Of a stretch of 64,000 nucleotides of DNA, positions 22,394 to 35,707 are shown in pieces. Each line of letters starts with the position of its first letter. Within the stretch, counting starts at the first letter, position 1. Source of the DNA: Pleodorina starrii (Eukaryota; Chlorophyta; Chlorophyceae; Chlamydomonadales; Volvocaceae); NCBI GenBank assembly GCA_030267565.1, contig BRXU01000001.1, positions 1,612,001 through 1,676,000 of the forward strand. Reading direction: 5' to 3'. The position numbers and the translations under genes were made by a program. The notes beneath the pieces are model-generated. The model saw only the letters and a list, made by a program, of their open reading frames with translations. It had not been told where the DNA came from and ran no database searches.

Positions 22394-25220
22394 GGTGATT
22401 ATCGCCGGCGGCCCCGGCAAGGAGGTAGGTAGGTCGCTGGGTCGAGGCGAGATCGTCCTGAACAGTAACGGGGAAGAAGAAGAAGGAAAAGAAGGAAAGA
22501 CGAATTCGGCTGTCGAGTTGGTTTCGGATCTCCTCAAACGCTACGCCGCATACGGAGCTTGACAGGGCTTGACAGACACGCGCGTTGCGGACGCGGGATT
22601 TAGTACCTCTTTCACTGCCTGCCAGCTCAATCCCAACCACCCTCGGCCGCTGCTGCGTCAGCAGATTCAACGGCCTGCCAACGGCCCCCCAACCAACGAA
22701 CGCCAGACCGACTGATCGAGCCTTGTCGCTCGCGCGAGAAGACGCTGCTGCGCCTTTTCGCTGATACATGGCCAGCATGTCCACAACTGTTGCAACCCCT
22801 TCAACATATACGCGTATTTTACAAAAGGAAAGTTGCTAATTTACAGGGCGTACAGGTGGGAACACCACACGGCGCCAATTAAATGTCTTTTTTATTTTTG
22901 CATGTGGTGGTGGAGGCGACACTGCCCCCACACAGCGCAAAACAACCCTCGCAGGCAGCAGGCCCCTGCCAAAAACCGCACACCGCCTGCCAAATCGATT
23001 CGCCCCTCCCTCCTCCTTCCCCTCTCCCTCGACATGCACACACACACACATTCCCAACAAAGTAAAAGTAGACGGTTCCGCAGCAGCAGAGCAGTCTCCG
23101 CCACCGGTCGGCCCCCTTGTCCCGGCGCTATGCACGTCGCTGCCATCAACCCACGCCGCCGCCGCAGGCGCCCTCCCTCTCCACCCCCTTTGGCATTGAT
23201 GCCTACCGTATCAGCCAGTGGGGAGGAGGGCGGGTGGAGCCTGGCGCGTCATGTGCACGTGCGCCACTTGACGACAAGTACAGGGGGCCACTTGTAAAGT
23301 GGCGCATACGGTATCATGCCAGGAAGTGATCTGGAACCCTTGAGTACAGTACACCGCCGCGCAAGGCGCAACCCAACAATTCTCTTATCTCCAACACCAA
23401 CGGCGCGGAGACGCCGACACGGAGGGCGGAAGCGCGCACCCCTCTCCCCAGCCGGCTGCCACTAACGCCCCCTACTGCCCCCTACTGGCCCCCTACTGCC
23501 CCTCTGCCCGCCGACCGAGACCTCGCCCGGCGGCCAAAGTGCCCCTTGCTGACCTTTTCATCATAAGAAAAAAGAGGGAAAAACGGGGGAGCAGACATCG
23601 TAAAGGCCCCCGTCTGTCCGTCTTGTCATCCAAAGTTCCAAACCCCTGCGCACTCAAAACTTGGGGTTCCAAAAAAGTAGAATGCCGTACATGCAGCAGT
23701 TAGGAATAGGTGTGTGCGTCTGGAGCTGTGTTGAGTAATACGTGCGCACACGGTAACTTGCCTGCCCTGGAGCCATTCCCCCGCAACCGTCAACGGTATG
23801 TGCCGTACGACCTGACGCTGTGTCCAGCGACGGCACGGTTCCCTTGCCCCTCCACCCCCCTCCCCCCCGCCCGCCCCGCCCGCAGCGGCCGCTACCCGCA
23901 TCCCCGGCCAACACGCCACCAGCCGTCATCAGGTATTCCGTCACTCTCAATGCACGCACCACGCGGCCACGCGCAACGCCGCCTCTCCCCCATCTTCCCC
24001 CTCCCCCGGGCGCAAGCGCCTCGTCCCTGCCACCGCGCCGCCACAGCGCACCGCCCGCTACTCCTCCCACGCAGCCTCCCAGTCTGCCTGGCGGTCTTCC
24101 CGCCTCCGAAGACCGACACGCCGCGCAAATGGAACGGTATCGCCGAAGAACGGCGGTCATGCCGGCAGGGGTCATGCCGGCGGTTTGCCAGCATGACCCC
24201 TCGTGTTCCGCTCGGAAAGGAGGACACCCGCCCAGAACCCCAGAAGCTGCCGACATGAGACGATGCGGGCCGGGGGACAGTCGCGTCGCAGCGACGAGTC
24301 ACCGGGCAGGCGCACGGGGCGACTGATAACGGGCGCGGCTCAGCGCGAGGGCGCGGCTCGGCCCAGCGTGGCGCGAGGCGGCGCGGCGTGCAGTGGCCTG
24401 GTGGGGCACAGTGGCGAGCTGGCGGCGGTTGCCTCGCAACTAACCACCCGCAACTGGCGAAAACCCTAAAACCCAAAAGGCCAAGCGGCCATCGGCTGCA
24501 CCAAGCCGATACAACCAACCCGGCGACCGCATAGAAACGAAAACCCAACAGAATCAACCGATAATGGTACGGCATCTGAGGAAAAAAAGAAAAAAGAAGG
24601 CAAGTCATGGCGGGAAAGAAAGAAAGAGCGAAAGAACCTCCAAAATTGGCGGCGGCGACGGTGAACACGCCACATCTCCACTACACGCTGACCCGCTGGC
24701 TCTACATTGTTCCAAAGGGTCTGGACCCAGCTCAGCCAGCCAGCCACCGCCAGCCAGCCCAGCCAGCCAGCCACTGTGACAACCACAACAACTGGCCGTG
24801 AGCTCGGCCGCGCCGACACGGCGTGTGACCCCGCCGGCACCTGCGGTTGGGTTGGGCCGAGTCCAGCCGTGCCGTGCCGTGCCCGGCTGGCGGCGGCGGC
24901 GCCCCATCGCCGTACAGGCATCTGGCAGTACCAACCACCTCAATCGCAACAGCAACCGCAACCGCAACCAACTGGCCGCCACGCTGTCGTACACAGTCTG
25001 CCGGGGCCGTATTCTACAAGAAACACACAAAGACACGTGCGCCGATAGGGCACAGGCTCCAAACGCTGAAGTCGCATACGGCAACTCACGCCGCGGCGCC
25101 CAACTACAGAGGTAAGGGGCGAATTGGGGGCTGCCCCCGGGGGGAGAGGGCGCTTTGAAGGGCCGAACTTTTGGGAGAGAATGCAGCCCCTCTCCAGCGG
25201 GCGCGCTGCCGCCACCGCCT
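22394..25220. other. Gene-free interval upstream of the paralogues and downstream of WDR26
   Basis: About 2.8 kb. Contains a purine-rich patch (22478–22502), a short CA repeat (23036–23052), C-rich stretches around 23800–24100, and a small inverted pair around 24165–24232 (GGGGTCATGC and GCATGACCCC). No open frame has domain content; the ORFs seen are Ala/Pro/Arg composition artefacts. The right end is probably the WDR26 3' untranslated region. Confidence 0.4.
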
Positions 25221-28200
25221 TCACTCCTCCAGCGCCTCCGCCTCCTCCTCTGCCTCCTCTGCCTCCTCCTCCTCCGCCGCCGCCGCCGACGGCCCCGCCG
25301 GCGCCGCCAAGTGCTGCGCCCCCGTCGTCGCCGTCTGCAGCAGCGGCAGCGCCTTCCGCCGCGCCGCCGCTGCGGCTGCGGAGCCGCCCCGCTGCGCCGC
25401 CTCCGGCGCCATCCAGATTCGCAGCGTCTTGTCGTCGGACGCGGACGCCAGCATGAAGGGGTTGGCGGGGTTCCAGGAGGCTGCGTTGACGGTGCCGCTG
25501 TGGCCCGACAGCTTGAGGAGCAGCTCGCCGCTGTCGCGATGCCACAAATAGAGCTGCGGGCCCAAACCCCCCGGGGTTTGTTTGTCAGGGTGGGGGTGTA
25601 ATAACGGTAGAAGACAGTCCAAACGGGAAGACAGGGAGGAAAACACGTCGAGAGGCAAAAGACACGAGAAGGGAGAGTGACTTACCTTCGGAAAGGCGTT
25701 CCCGAACCCCGTCCATCCCATCCCGCCCGCCACCTCCGACCTCCCCCATTCCCCCCCTTCCAAACCCCTCCCACAGACACTCACCAGGCCGTCCTCTCCC
25801 CCATGTACGACAAAGTTGTTGTCGCTGCCTCCGAAACCGCACCGCAGCACGTACCGCACGAGCTCGCCGCTGGCAAAGCGGTACACCGCGGCGGGGGCGG
25901 TTGGCAGGGAGTCCAACGGGTCGGGACCTGGCAAGGCGGTTGGCGGTCAAGAGAGTCATTCGTTTCCAGGCAGTTGGTGGTAGGTGGCGGTTGGACGGTT
26001 TGCGGGGCCGGTTGCGGTTGCTTGAGAGGACAGTTGGGACGATAGCAGTTGGTTGGGCGCAAAATCGGATGGCCTACGGATCAACGGTAACCCTCGTCGG
26101 GCCAGTCGACGATGCCGGCCCCCATCTCTGGGAAGAGGCTGGTGGCGGGCGGGGGCGCTGCTCCTCTCCACCCCCAATCCGCGTCGGCGGCCAGCAATCC
26201 CTCAGCGCTAGCGCCCATCCCCCGCACCCCGGTCGCCTAGACCACCCACGTTTTTCTTCTTATCCCTACCCCGGCCCCCGGGGGACGTAGCACGCCACCG
26301 CAGGGCGAGCGAGGGCCTTGGGCACCAGGCAGGGCGCAGCCAGGTATACAATGAGTCAATGTCCTTCACATCGCGCCCCTCATCGCACAACCAGGCACGG
26401 ATACGTCAAGACCCCAACACCGCCGGCGCAGCGCGCGCGCCGTGTCGCGCTGGGAATCACCACGCCCCCGCCCCCCGTCCCCCCTCCCCCCCTCTCCCGC
26501 CCCCCCAGTCCCTCACCCATGTCCGTGCTTGTTGAGAAGGGCTCCGTGGCGCCCCCCAGTGCCCACAGGTGCAGGGTGGAGCAGTTGAGGGCGACCAGCA
26601 GGTGGCGACCATCCGGGGACAGAGAGAGCGTGGTTATGGGGGAGGGCTCGGTCTGGGCGGGGGGGGAGGGGGGGAATAAAGAGAAAATCACAGCGGAGAA
26701 GGAGACGGCGTGAAGAGCGTAATGAAGAGCGTAATGGGGGGTGGGAGGTGGGTAAGGAGAAAAGATACCGCAGCGGAAGGGACGGAGACGGCGTTGGCGA
26801 GCGGGGGTGGGAGGTGGGAGGTGGGAGTGCTGTGCGGGGGTTGGTACTGGTTGCAGCCACCGGGCACCAAGAGGAGAACCCGCAAGGTAGCCATGAAGCC
26901 AAGAGGACGAGGGACGAAGGAAGGAGGAGGAGGAGGAGGAGGAGGAGGAGGAGGATGGCCCAGCGACTTCGCACCAGGAGCAGCAGAGCCATCTCATCCC
27001 GACGCACCTCATCGGCAGCTCCGAAACCAAAAGGAGCCAAACCAGAGACCGGGGGCAGATCAAATTCATCCAAGGGCGACAAAAACAAAACCGTCGCTCC
27101 TCCTTCCCTCCCTCCGCCGCCACCCCGCCCCTCCTTCGCTCCCCCACATCCTCTTGCTCCGCCTCCTCCTTCGCCCCTCCCCCTCCCCCCCCACCCCCCC
27201 TCCCCCCCCAATATTCGTCCTCACCGGCAGTGCCGCCTCCCTCATGTCACTCAGTCTCAACAGGTGCACTCGGTGGCTGCTGGAGGCCATCACAAGCACC
27301 GCACCATCCCGAGTGAGGGCCAGATCCTGAGGGGGAGGGAGGGAGGGAGGGGTTAGCGAAGGAACAGAGACGGCGTTAGAGAGGGGACGGAGACGGCGTT
27401 AGAGAGGGACGGACCCTGAACCACAGCCGGAGGGGGAGGCCGTGTGTGCGTGTGTTGTGGGTGTACGGGTGGGTGTGTGCGTGTGTGCAATGAGACACTG
27501 GCACTACTGGGCGCCCCGCGGGGAAGGGCGGTCTTCACAGGTGTGCGGGCCTTGACTGCTCTACTGAACGCATACACGACTACGGTAGACACGGTTGATT
27601 CGGACTCGGATGTGCAACACAGCGACCCGACCCATGCCCGCGCCGCCCGTTTCGGAGCCTGGACGCCCTGGCCCCTCCCCCCCTCCCCGCCGCCGCGCCC
27701 TAGGTTCTGTCTCGTCTCCAGGAGGAAAGAAACGAAACAACACAACACAACACAACACAACACAACACAACACAACACAGGGATCACGCTGGGCTCGGTT
27801 TCCCCCTTCCCCACCGCCCCCCCTTCACCACCACCCCCCCCCACACACACACCCCTCTCAGACACACACGCGGTCACGCGCCGCAGCAGCATCCCCCCGC
27901 TGCTGGCCTACCCCGTACCCACCTGCACCCTGTACGGCCGCTTCCACCTCTGCAGCTCCGCCCCCGTGGCGCTGTCTATCAGGTACACCGCCCGGTCCGC
28001 CCCCCCGCTCACGAAGCGGCGTCCGTCGGGCAGCCAGGCCACCGAGGTGACTGACTCGCGGTGGTGACTGCAGGGAGGGAGGGAGGGATGGGGAGGGAGG
28101 AGGAGGGAGCAGGCGTGGGGGTGGGGGTGGGGGATGGGGGTGGGGGACTGGAGATCATGGTGCGCAGCGGAGCAAGGGGAGGCGGCGTTTGGCAGAACGG

Positions 28201-31200
28201 AGCCGGGGGCCAGCAATACACACGCCGGAGAGGGTGCACCCGGGGGGGGTGGCGGAGGAAGGGGCCGGAGGCGGACGGCGGCTGCCGACGCCACTGACCG
28301 CGACCCACGGGTAGGTCGGTTCCCCTCCCCTCACCTCCCTTCACGTCCCCTTCCCTCACCTCCCGTTCCCCCTCCTGTTCCCACCCCCCGCCCCCCCAGC
28401 TCTGCTCTCACCTGCAGTTCTGCAGCAGCCGCCCCGTGGCCACGTCCCACACCCGAATGGTCTCCTCACTGCGCGGCCGGGAGCGAGTGCGGGGCCGGGT
28501 TAGAGCGCGAGCGCGAATGTGGGAGGGGCACATTGTGGGAGCTGTGCGGCAGGTCAGGTCAGGTCGGATCTGGTGGAGGCTGGCTTCCCCGGCAAGCGCA
28601 CAGAAGACGATCTAGCCGGACGAGCCCGCCAGGCCCCAAAACCAAGCGCGTGGGTTGCCGCCTCTCGCCAGCCCAGCCCCGTGCAGCCCCTCCCCAGCCC
28701 TCCCCCCCGGGTCGCCCCCCCCCTCCCGCGCCTGCACGTGATGATTTTTGTGTCGTCCGGGCTCCAGGCAAGGCACACCACGGGCTTGGCATGGCCCCCC
28801 AGTACGTGTAGCGGCTCCAGGCGGGGGGAGTCCCGGGGGACCGACCACAGAATGGCGGTGCAGTCCTGAGAGGGAGAGGGAGCCGGGAGAGGGAAAGCGG
28901 GAGCGGGAGGGGAGGGGAGGGTTGGAGAGGGGAGGGTTGGAGAGGGGAGGGTTGGAGAGGGGAGGGTTGGAGAGGGGAGGGTTGGAGAGGGGAGATGCGC
29001 CATTGGATCGAGGAAGAGGAGGGGGGGCATGGGGGACTGGAGAGGAGGGGTGGGTTCGGAGGTGGGTTCGGAGGTGGGTTGGGTTGGGTTGGGTTGGTGG
29101 GTGGGACGCGACTTGCTTGCGTCCCTGCAGGTGCTTCCCCTTACGCGCCTCATGGCGCGGCGCTGCGCTGCCGTTGCGCGATGGGCACATACGTACCGTA
29201 ACAAGTCGAGCGGCCGTTCACCCACCCACCCACCGCCACTTCAGTCCAGCCCTCAATCCCGCTCCCACCCCCACCAAGTCGCGCTTTCTCCCCCCACTCC
29301 TAACCTCCCACCCCCAACCCCCCCACCCCTACCCAACCCCCCCCCCTACCCAACCCCCACCCAGCCCTCCCCCCCCCACCTTGGAGCCCGATGCCAGCTT
29401 GGTTCCGTCATGTGAGAAGGCCACCGCCCACACCTCATCGGTGTGCTGGTCCAGGACCTGACGGAGAGGGGGCGAGGAGGAGGGGGAGGAGCCGAAAGGG
29501 GGGGGGGAAATGTTGGCTACGTAGGACGAGCGTCTTCGCGGGTGAAGGGGCAAGAGTACGGTAATGCTTGGAACATCATCCCATGATGTTCATACTGATA
29601 GGCCAGGCGGAGGCCGAGGGTGCGGCAGTCGGGGAGAACGGGGGCACGTCTCAGGGGGCGATCGGGGCACCCCACCCTCCACGACACAACGCCCCACTTG
29701 GCTTTTCGCCAGCTGGGCTGGGCCGAGTGGATCAATGGGATTGATGGCAGGCCCGCCCCGCCCCGCCCCCCCCCTGCCCCGCCCACATCCGGGAAGGCCG
29801 ACACCCCGCGCCCACAACGCCGCGCCCAAGGACCGTCCCCAGGGACCGCCGAGCCCTCGGTTCCCTCGGGTCATCCGCCAGCGTCACGCCGCCTCCACGA
29901 ACCCCACGCCCATCCGCCCCACCTGCTCCCTGGCTGTGTGACCCTCCCTCTCTTAGCAGAGGGCCCTGGCGTATGCCTAGGCCCCTCAAAGCATCCTGCC
30001 GCCGGGCCCGTAGGGGAGGGGGTCCTCACCTCCCGCCGCCGCCTGCCCCAAAACCGCGTTACCCCCCTCCAAACGGCCCCACCAGCCGTTTCCCCTTTTC
30101 TTTCGAGATATGCCACAGAGAGACCAGACCGCATGATTTACCCACACCTCACACACCACACCACACCGCACCACACCACCACACCACACCACACCAAACC
30201 ACCCGCCACACCTGCACTGTGTTTGTGGGCAGGCACTCGAGGCCCGCCTGGTAGTCGACGAACAGCGACAGCCGGGACTCGGCCGCGTTGTGGAAGGGGC
30301 AGCGGGAAATCTGAAAAAGGGGGGTGGGGGCGACGGCGGTAGGGGAGCGGGAGGGAGAGGGTGCGCTTTCTATCTCTGCAACGGCGCGAGACCTCCCCCC
30401 ACCGCTGCCCCCGGTTCCATTCCTCACACGTCCAATCGTCCATCCCACCAGCCTCACCACCTTGCCCCGCCCCCTGCACCTCCCCAGCCACATCCCCCCC
30501 CCCGTCCAAACACCCCAAACCTAAATATTTCCTTGACCCAAAAACATGCGTCCCCTCCTGCCCGCCTCTCCATCCCCCGAAACCCTGAATTCCTCCTGCC
30601 CTAACTCCCCTGAAACACGCGCAGGCGCACACCCTGACACGCACACACGCGCACGACCACACACGCACACCCGCATACGTACGCGCACGACCACACACAC
30701 ACACACATACACCCCCACACACACACAGCCCGCGCACCTGCGCCTCCAGCGCCTGCTCAACCAGCACCTCCAGTCGCCCCTCCGGAATCATCAGGTCGGG
30801 GGGCAGCTTGGCCTGGGGGGGGGGGGACAGGGAGACAGGGAGGCGGGGAGGGTGTTGTGATGAGAAATAAGACACCGCAGCAATGGCGGAGGGTGATGGT
30901 GGTGGTGAGAAAGAACAACACGCTGAAACACCGCCGCTTCGCTCCCCCACCGACATCGTGTCGTGTCGTGTCGTATCGGGACCACACGGTCCTCCCTCCC
31001 TCCCTGCCTCTTCCGTTCCAAGACCCCCTGACCCGGCCCGGCCCAGTCCGGCCCGCTGCCACCGCAAATCGCAAAACCGCAAAACCACGAAACCGGTAAA
31101 ACGAGCAGCCGTAGCTGCGAAGGGGCCGCATTCTGGACAGCGCCATGAGCCAGCATGGCCATGTCGCTCAACCCACCCTTACTCCCTCCCCCCCCCCACC

Positions 31201-34200
31201 GGGAACTTCTCATCCTCCCCTCGTCATGCCAAACTCGCCGGACCCGGAACTCCCGACCACGCTGTCCCGACCGCAATGTTGTGTGTCCGAGAGCGTCAGC
31301 CAGCCCATACGCGCCGTGAACACGTGAGCCCCTGGACATCCCCGGCGCCGCCACGCGGTTCCATACACACACACACACACTCTCCCACCGCACGGGGGAG
31401 AGTGCTTAGGCGGTCTTTCCGTCGGGGCTGGGTTAGCAGCCCCTGGCCAGCGTCAGGACCCGGTCAGATACTGTAACGACACACATACACATACATACAC
31501 ATACACACACGTATACACACAGACACACACGTACACACACACACGTGTGTGCGGTTGTTCCTCACCTGCAGCAGTGCCAGCAGGTGGGCCCGGTGCGCCG
31601 CCCCGCCCCCCAGCCAGGAGCTCCGGGAGGCGGTGTCGCCGCTGGAGGGGCACAGCAGCAGCGCTGAGGCGGCGGAAGAGGACGGAACACGGATGAAGAG
31701 ACGCGGCGAGACAAGCCGGGCGTGGATGGGTGGGGCGGGGCGGGGGGTAAGGGCCGAGGGCGAGGGCGGGGGGGTTCAGCCCCGGGCCACGTGTTTGTGT
31801 GTGTGTGTGTGTGCGTGCGTCTGTGTGCGTGTATGTGGGAAGGGGAGTTGCGCTCTGTCTGTGTGTGTATGTATGTTTGTGTGTGTGTGCGCAGGAGGTC
31901 CACGGCACGCAGGCCCTGCTGCGCAGCTCGGCAGCCCGACCTAGCCCAGCAGCCCCGCCCACGCCCCACGCCACGGCCCCCAAAAGCCCCAGAGCAACTC
32001 CGGCAAACCCTCGCTCAGCTCCAGCCCCTGCCCATCAGCCCCTGCCCAGCCCGACCCCAACCCGCCCCTTCCCTTCAAGCGAGACACCAAACCCACACTG
32101 CGAAAGAGCGACCAAACACGCACTTCCCTCCCTCCCTCTCTCCCTTCCCCACTCACTCCCCCACACATTCCCATACCTCCCACCCCCATCCCCCCTCCCC
32201 ACCCGCCAGATGGTGCAGCTGCTGCTCATGCACCCCCAGCGGCGCCATCTCCAGTCTCAGGCAGCTCAGTGCCGCCTGCAGGTCCTGCCGCTCCAGGGCC
32301 TCCAGATACTTCTGCTGCAGGATCAGGAACCTGCGCGTGAGCGTGAACGGCGGGAGTGATATGCTCCTTTATGCGCGGGGGGGACGGGAGCAGAGGGAGG
32401 AGGGAGGGTAATAAAGATGACAACCCCCCGCAGCGAAAGCGACGTTAGGAGGGAGGGCAGGGGGAGAGAGTAAGGCGTGACAGCAACCAACCGCATCCCC
32501 CATGTCAATGCCAGGTAGGTTAAACCAGGCAGTGGAAAAACCAAGCCAGCAAGCAAGCGCCTGGTTGGTTGACGGCGCGAGGAAAAGCGACCGTTGGCGT
32601 AGCTGCCGTGGCGGCGCAGCCGTAGCGGCTAGGAACGTCTGGGGAATATTGGCGAGCCTCGCCGAGCTGCGCAAACCGACGGGACTCGCCGAACGCCCGC
32701 CCAACCCACCCCTGGCGTTTCCAATCCGAACCCACATCCATCCCACCCGACCCACATCGCCGGACATCACCCGCCTCTTCCTCTCCTCTTCCTCCCCCAG
32801 GAAGACAAGGCAAACACCGATCCGCCCAACTTTCCCTAAACACCCACAAGCACCCCCGACCCCCCAGGCCCCCCCGCACACTCTATTCCCGCCCCACCCC
32901 CGCCTCCAAATCCTCCAGCTCCCACAACCCTCCCTCAGGAAACCCCGACCCAATCCCATATTCAACCCCCCCCCCCGCCCCCGCCATCGCCTCATGCCCG
33001 ACCTGGCGTCCTTGATTACGTCCTCCTGGCGAGTCAGCTGCGGCAGCAGAGCCACCGCCGCGTCCCACTGCCCGCCCATCACCGCCGATTGGAACTCGGT
33101 CGCCTGGGGCGGCTGCATCTGAACGCCCTGCGTTACAAACCAGGGATCAGACCCGGAGACACACCCTGTTGCGTACGTTCATGATAAGGGCGAGGGCCCG
33201 GGAGTGATATGCTCCTTTATATAACCATGGGACACTGCGGACGTTGTTGGCCATGATAAGGGGGGGATAGGTGGTTCGGGGTGGTTCGGGGCGTCGCGGC
33301 GCAGCGCAGTTCGTGTGTGTTGCAGCAGGGGAGACGCGGGTGGCTGATGGTTCACGGGCGGAACGGAGCGGAGTTTTGGGGTGGGGGAACGGAGGAGACA
33401 CAGGGCGGCAGGGCGCGAGAGACTCCGGATTTTGGTCGGTTGATGCCGCGGCGGTTGGGATGGGAAGCCGCGGCGCCACGGCCGTGGCAAACGCCGCGGG
33501 GATGTGTGTGTGTGTGTGTGTGTGTGGAGGGGTGGGCGGGTGTTGGGCACCTCGGGCGAGGTAAGAACGAAGCTCGTCTGCCGATGCCGGGGACGCGGTG
33601 ACAGGATGTGTGGCGCGCAGCGTTGCACCGAATACCAGGCGCGTCGTCTATCGATCTTCTGAGACCAAAAGGCTTCATGGAGACCACCTGCGCGCGAGAG
33701 ACGACGGGGAACAACGAACTCCCGCAAACCCTGCCGCACCGCAGCCTCCCAAGGAGCGGAAAGCGCTGCTCAGATGTGGAGATGTGGTCAGGACATATTC
33801 CCACGATCGATAAGGAAAGCAGCTGGTGGTTTAAGAAGTGCGTAATCGCATCCCCATGACAAAGGAGAAGGGCCGCGCTGCCGTCGCAAGCCGTGGACCC
33901 ACTGGTCACCTGACCGGACGACAAGGCCCCGATGCCCTTGCTTGGCGCGATGAAGTACCAGCGTGTTGAATACTTGTTGAATGCTTGTTGTGCTTTCAGG
34001 CCAGGAAAACCGAATCCCAAGAACACAGCCCGACACTCCACCAGCGCAACGACAACGCCTCACTCTCGCAGCGCCCATCTTACTGCCTGTACGCACCGCC
34101 TTTTGTTCCAGTAGGTTTGCCACCTCGACGTAGCCGAGGCGGTGTAGGGCTTGCTCAAGAAGGCGCACGAATTCAGTTCGGTTGATAAGTTTTCGAGGGC

Positions 34201-34264
34201 CCAGGCGCTCCTGGACAGAGTGCTGGCCCCCTGCTCCGTCTATATCCTCCGTGTGACCGTTCAT
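25221..34264 (-). CDS. WDR26: WDR26/GID7-like LisH–CTLH–WD40 protein
   Basis: Fourteen exons: 34264–34097, 33127–33003, 32330–32203, 31663–31566, 30812–30738, 30310–30212, 29457–29380, 28865–28732 (or –28738), 28468–28412, 28067–27923, 27326–27225, 26652–26517, 25927–25785, 25553–25221. They sum to an open frame of about 606 residues. LisH at about 27–56 ([18 protein letters not shown]); CTLH at about 66–150 ([34 protein letters not shown]); WD40 repeats from about 230 ([72 protein letters not shown]). The tail is rich in Ala and Glu. By homology it is a subunit of the GID/CTLH E3 ubiquitin ligase, where GID7/WDR26 helps build the ring-shaped complex and recruit substrates. Start chosen as the first ATG before LisH. 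Introns are packed with simple repeats. Confidence 0.9.
27735..27779. repeat. (CAACA)n microsatellite
   Basis: About nine pentamer units in the WDR26 intron between the exons at 28067–27923 and 27326–27225. Confidence 0.8.
28905..28992. repeat. 15-bp G-rich minisatellite
   Basis: At least five units of GGGGAGGGTTGGAGA in a WDR26 intron (between exons 29457–29380 and 28865–28732). G-tracts lie on the plus strand, antisense to the gene; a further GGTTG run follows at 29078–29100. Confidence 0.75.
30611..30726. repeat. CA/CGCA-rich simple repeat
   Basis: Dense ACACGC and CACA repeats directly downstream of the WDR26 exon at 30812–30738. Similar CA/TG tracts lie at 31478–31550, 31795–31890 and 33505–33527, all in introns of the same gene. 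Confidence 0.7.
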
Positions 34265-35211
34265 TGCGCCTCGCTTTGACACTCAAGGGCCCTTGCCCAA
34301 TGAGGCGCGCCCCGCGGATTCCGTCACGCCCTTGAAAAGGCCCTCCTCAAATCAACCTTGTAGAGTCGTCAAAAATAATTGCGTGATTGGTGGGAGCAAA
34401 CGCCGATCGGGTGTGACTAGGGCTCATCCTTCTCCGTGACCATGGCTCCAACTAGGCTACGGTCGCAGTGCAGTGAATTTCAATTTAGCCGTGAGGAGTT
34501 ACCAGAAACTCAGAACAGAATGGGCTCTTCGTATGGGGAGGAGTTGGCGCGAAGTACGGCAGTACGGTTGTTGTACATCTGACGTTGCTGGGGCTCAGTT
34601 TCACCCTCACACCCTCACGATAGACGGTACGGGTCGTATGCGGTTGATTTTATAGTAAGAACCTAGAGTCTTGTTCGCAATGAGTTGCCGTTTTTGCCAG
34701 GGACCCACAGGTTCACCCGTGCACATCGGCTCTGACCTCGTTGCGTCCGAAGCCCGAGACCGTGAGGTGGGCGCCCAGTCGATCAGAAGCTCTAACCTAA
34801 AGAGGACCACTGCGAGACAGTCCTCTGACAGGGAAAACCCCCAGCACGGAGATAAAGCCCGCTCAAAGGGAGGAAGGCCACGCAGGTCAAAAATGGCTTG
34901 CCCCGCGTGAGTTTTGTGCTTAGACAGCACCTTCCTCGCACAGCATGCAACTTTCAGCAGCTCTTGGTGTCCTCATGCGCTGCCATGCGCTGCCGTGCAC
35001 CTGCATACCCCCGCGTCAGGACTCATCCGATGTCCTAGCAAGGACGAACCGAGTCACATACCGTACTGTATGTCACGTTAAGGCGAGCCCAACGTCTTTC
35101 CCTTTCCCCTTCACCCACAAGTATCTTAGCCTTCCCGTCGTCACGCGGCGCCTCACAGAAGTACCGTCACCCCCCCTCCTGCCGCCCGTTCCTTCGCTCG
35201 TTCGCGGCGGT
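34265..35211. other. 5' flank of WDR26
   Basis: About 950 bp between the WDR26 start and the terminal-inverted-repeat elements. It should hold the WDR26 promoter and leader, on the minus strand. No TATA box or second gene stands out. Confidence 0.35.
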
Positions 35212-35217
35212 ATCTTT
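35212..35217. repeat. Left target duplication ATCTTT
   Basis: ATCTTT here and at 37218–37223, immediately outside the outermost terminal inverted repeats of the composite element. Confidence 0.6.
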
Positions 35218-35703
35218 GTCATGACACGCTGCGTAGCTGGCAGAACGCGTCGGCTGTTGGTGCGCCGGGGACAGACGTGCCCGACGCGATTGCAAATGGC
35301 GCGGCGATGAGAGGAGGTGTCGGAGTAGTCGATCAGATCGGCGTATCGTAGCAGCAGCAGCGAGCGAGCGAGCGAGCGTTCAGTAACACAGCATTTAGTG
35401 TTACAAGTCACAACAGCGGGTGCGCCACCCGTGGGGCCGGTCCTTGCGACCTGACGATGTAGAACCGGCTCGTCGTCAGGAAGCTAGTTGTGAATACAAG
35501 CGCGACAGCTAGATATAACCAGCCGTCTGCAATGAATGCGGCAAGTATTTCAACAAGCTTCCGCGATGATCGCGAGCAGCTCCTAAATATCCCACAAAGT
35601 AAGATAGCTCCAGAACCGCATAACCAACCGCCAAGTTCTTCTGCTTCTTAGTAACTACCAATGGCTTCGGACAAACGGTGTCAAAGACGCAGTGTGTCGT
35701 GAC
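35218..35703. mobile_element. TIR element 1 (internally deleted, MITE-like)
   Basis: 486 bp. The left end GTCATGACACGCTGCGT (35218–35234) is matched in inverse orientation by ACGCAGTGTGTCGTGAC (35687–35703), 15 of 17 positions. From 35257 to its right end it is colinear with the last 430 bp of element 2 (36788–37217), including a (GCGA)n tract two units longer. It looks like a deletion derivative retaining about 39 bp of left end and the right end. No coding capacity. Confidence 0.65.
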
Positions 35704-35707
35704 AGCT

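Noticed and set aside
23654..24668. Several 150–260-residue frames on both strands
   Set aside because: No conserved motif, no splice structure and mutually overlapping; they reflect GC-rich composition.
28905..28992. CRISPR-like regular repeats
   Set aside because: Units are contiguous with no unique spacers; this is a minisatellite in a nuclear intron. No CRISPR array exists in the window.
34264..34282. Upstream extension of WDR26 to 34282
   Set aside because: The start there would be GTG; the first ATG is at 34264.
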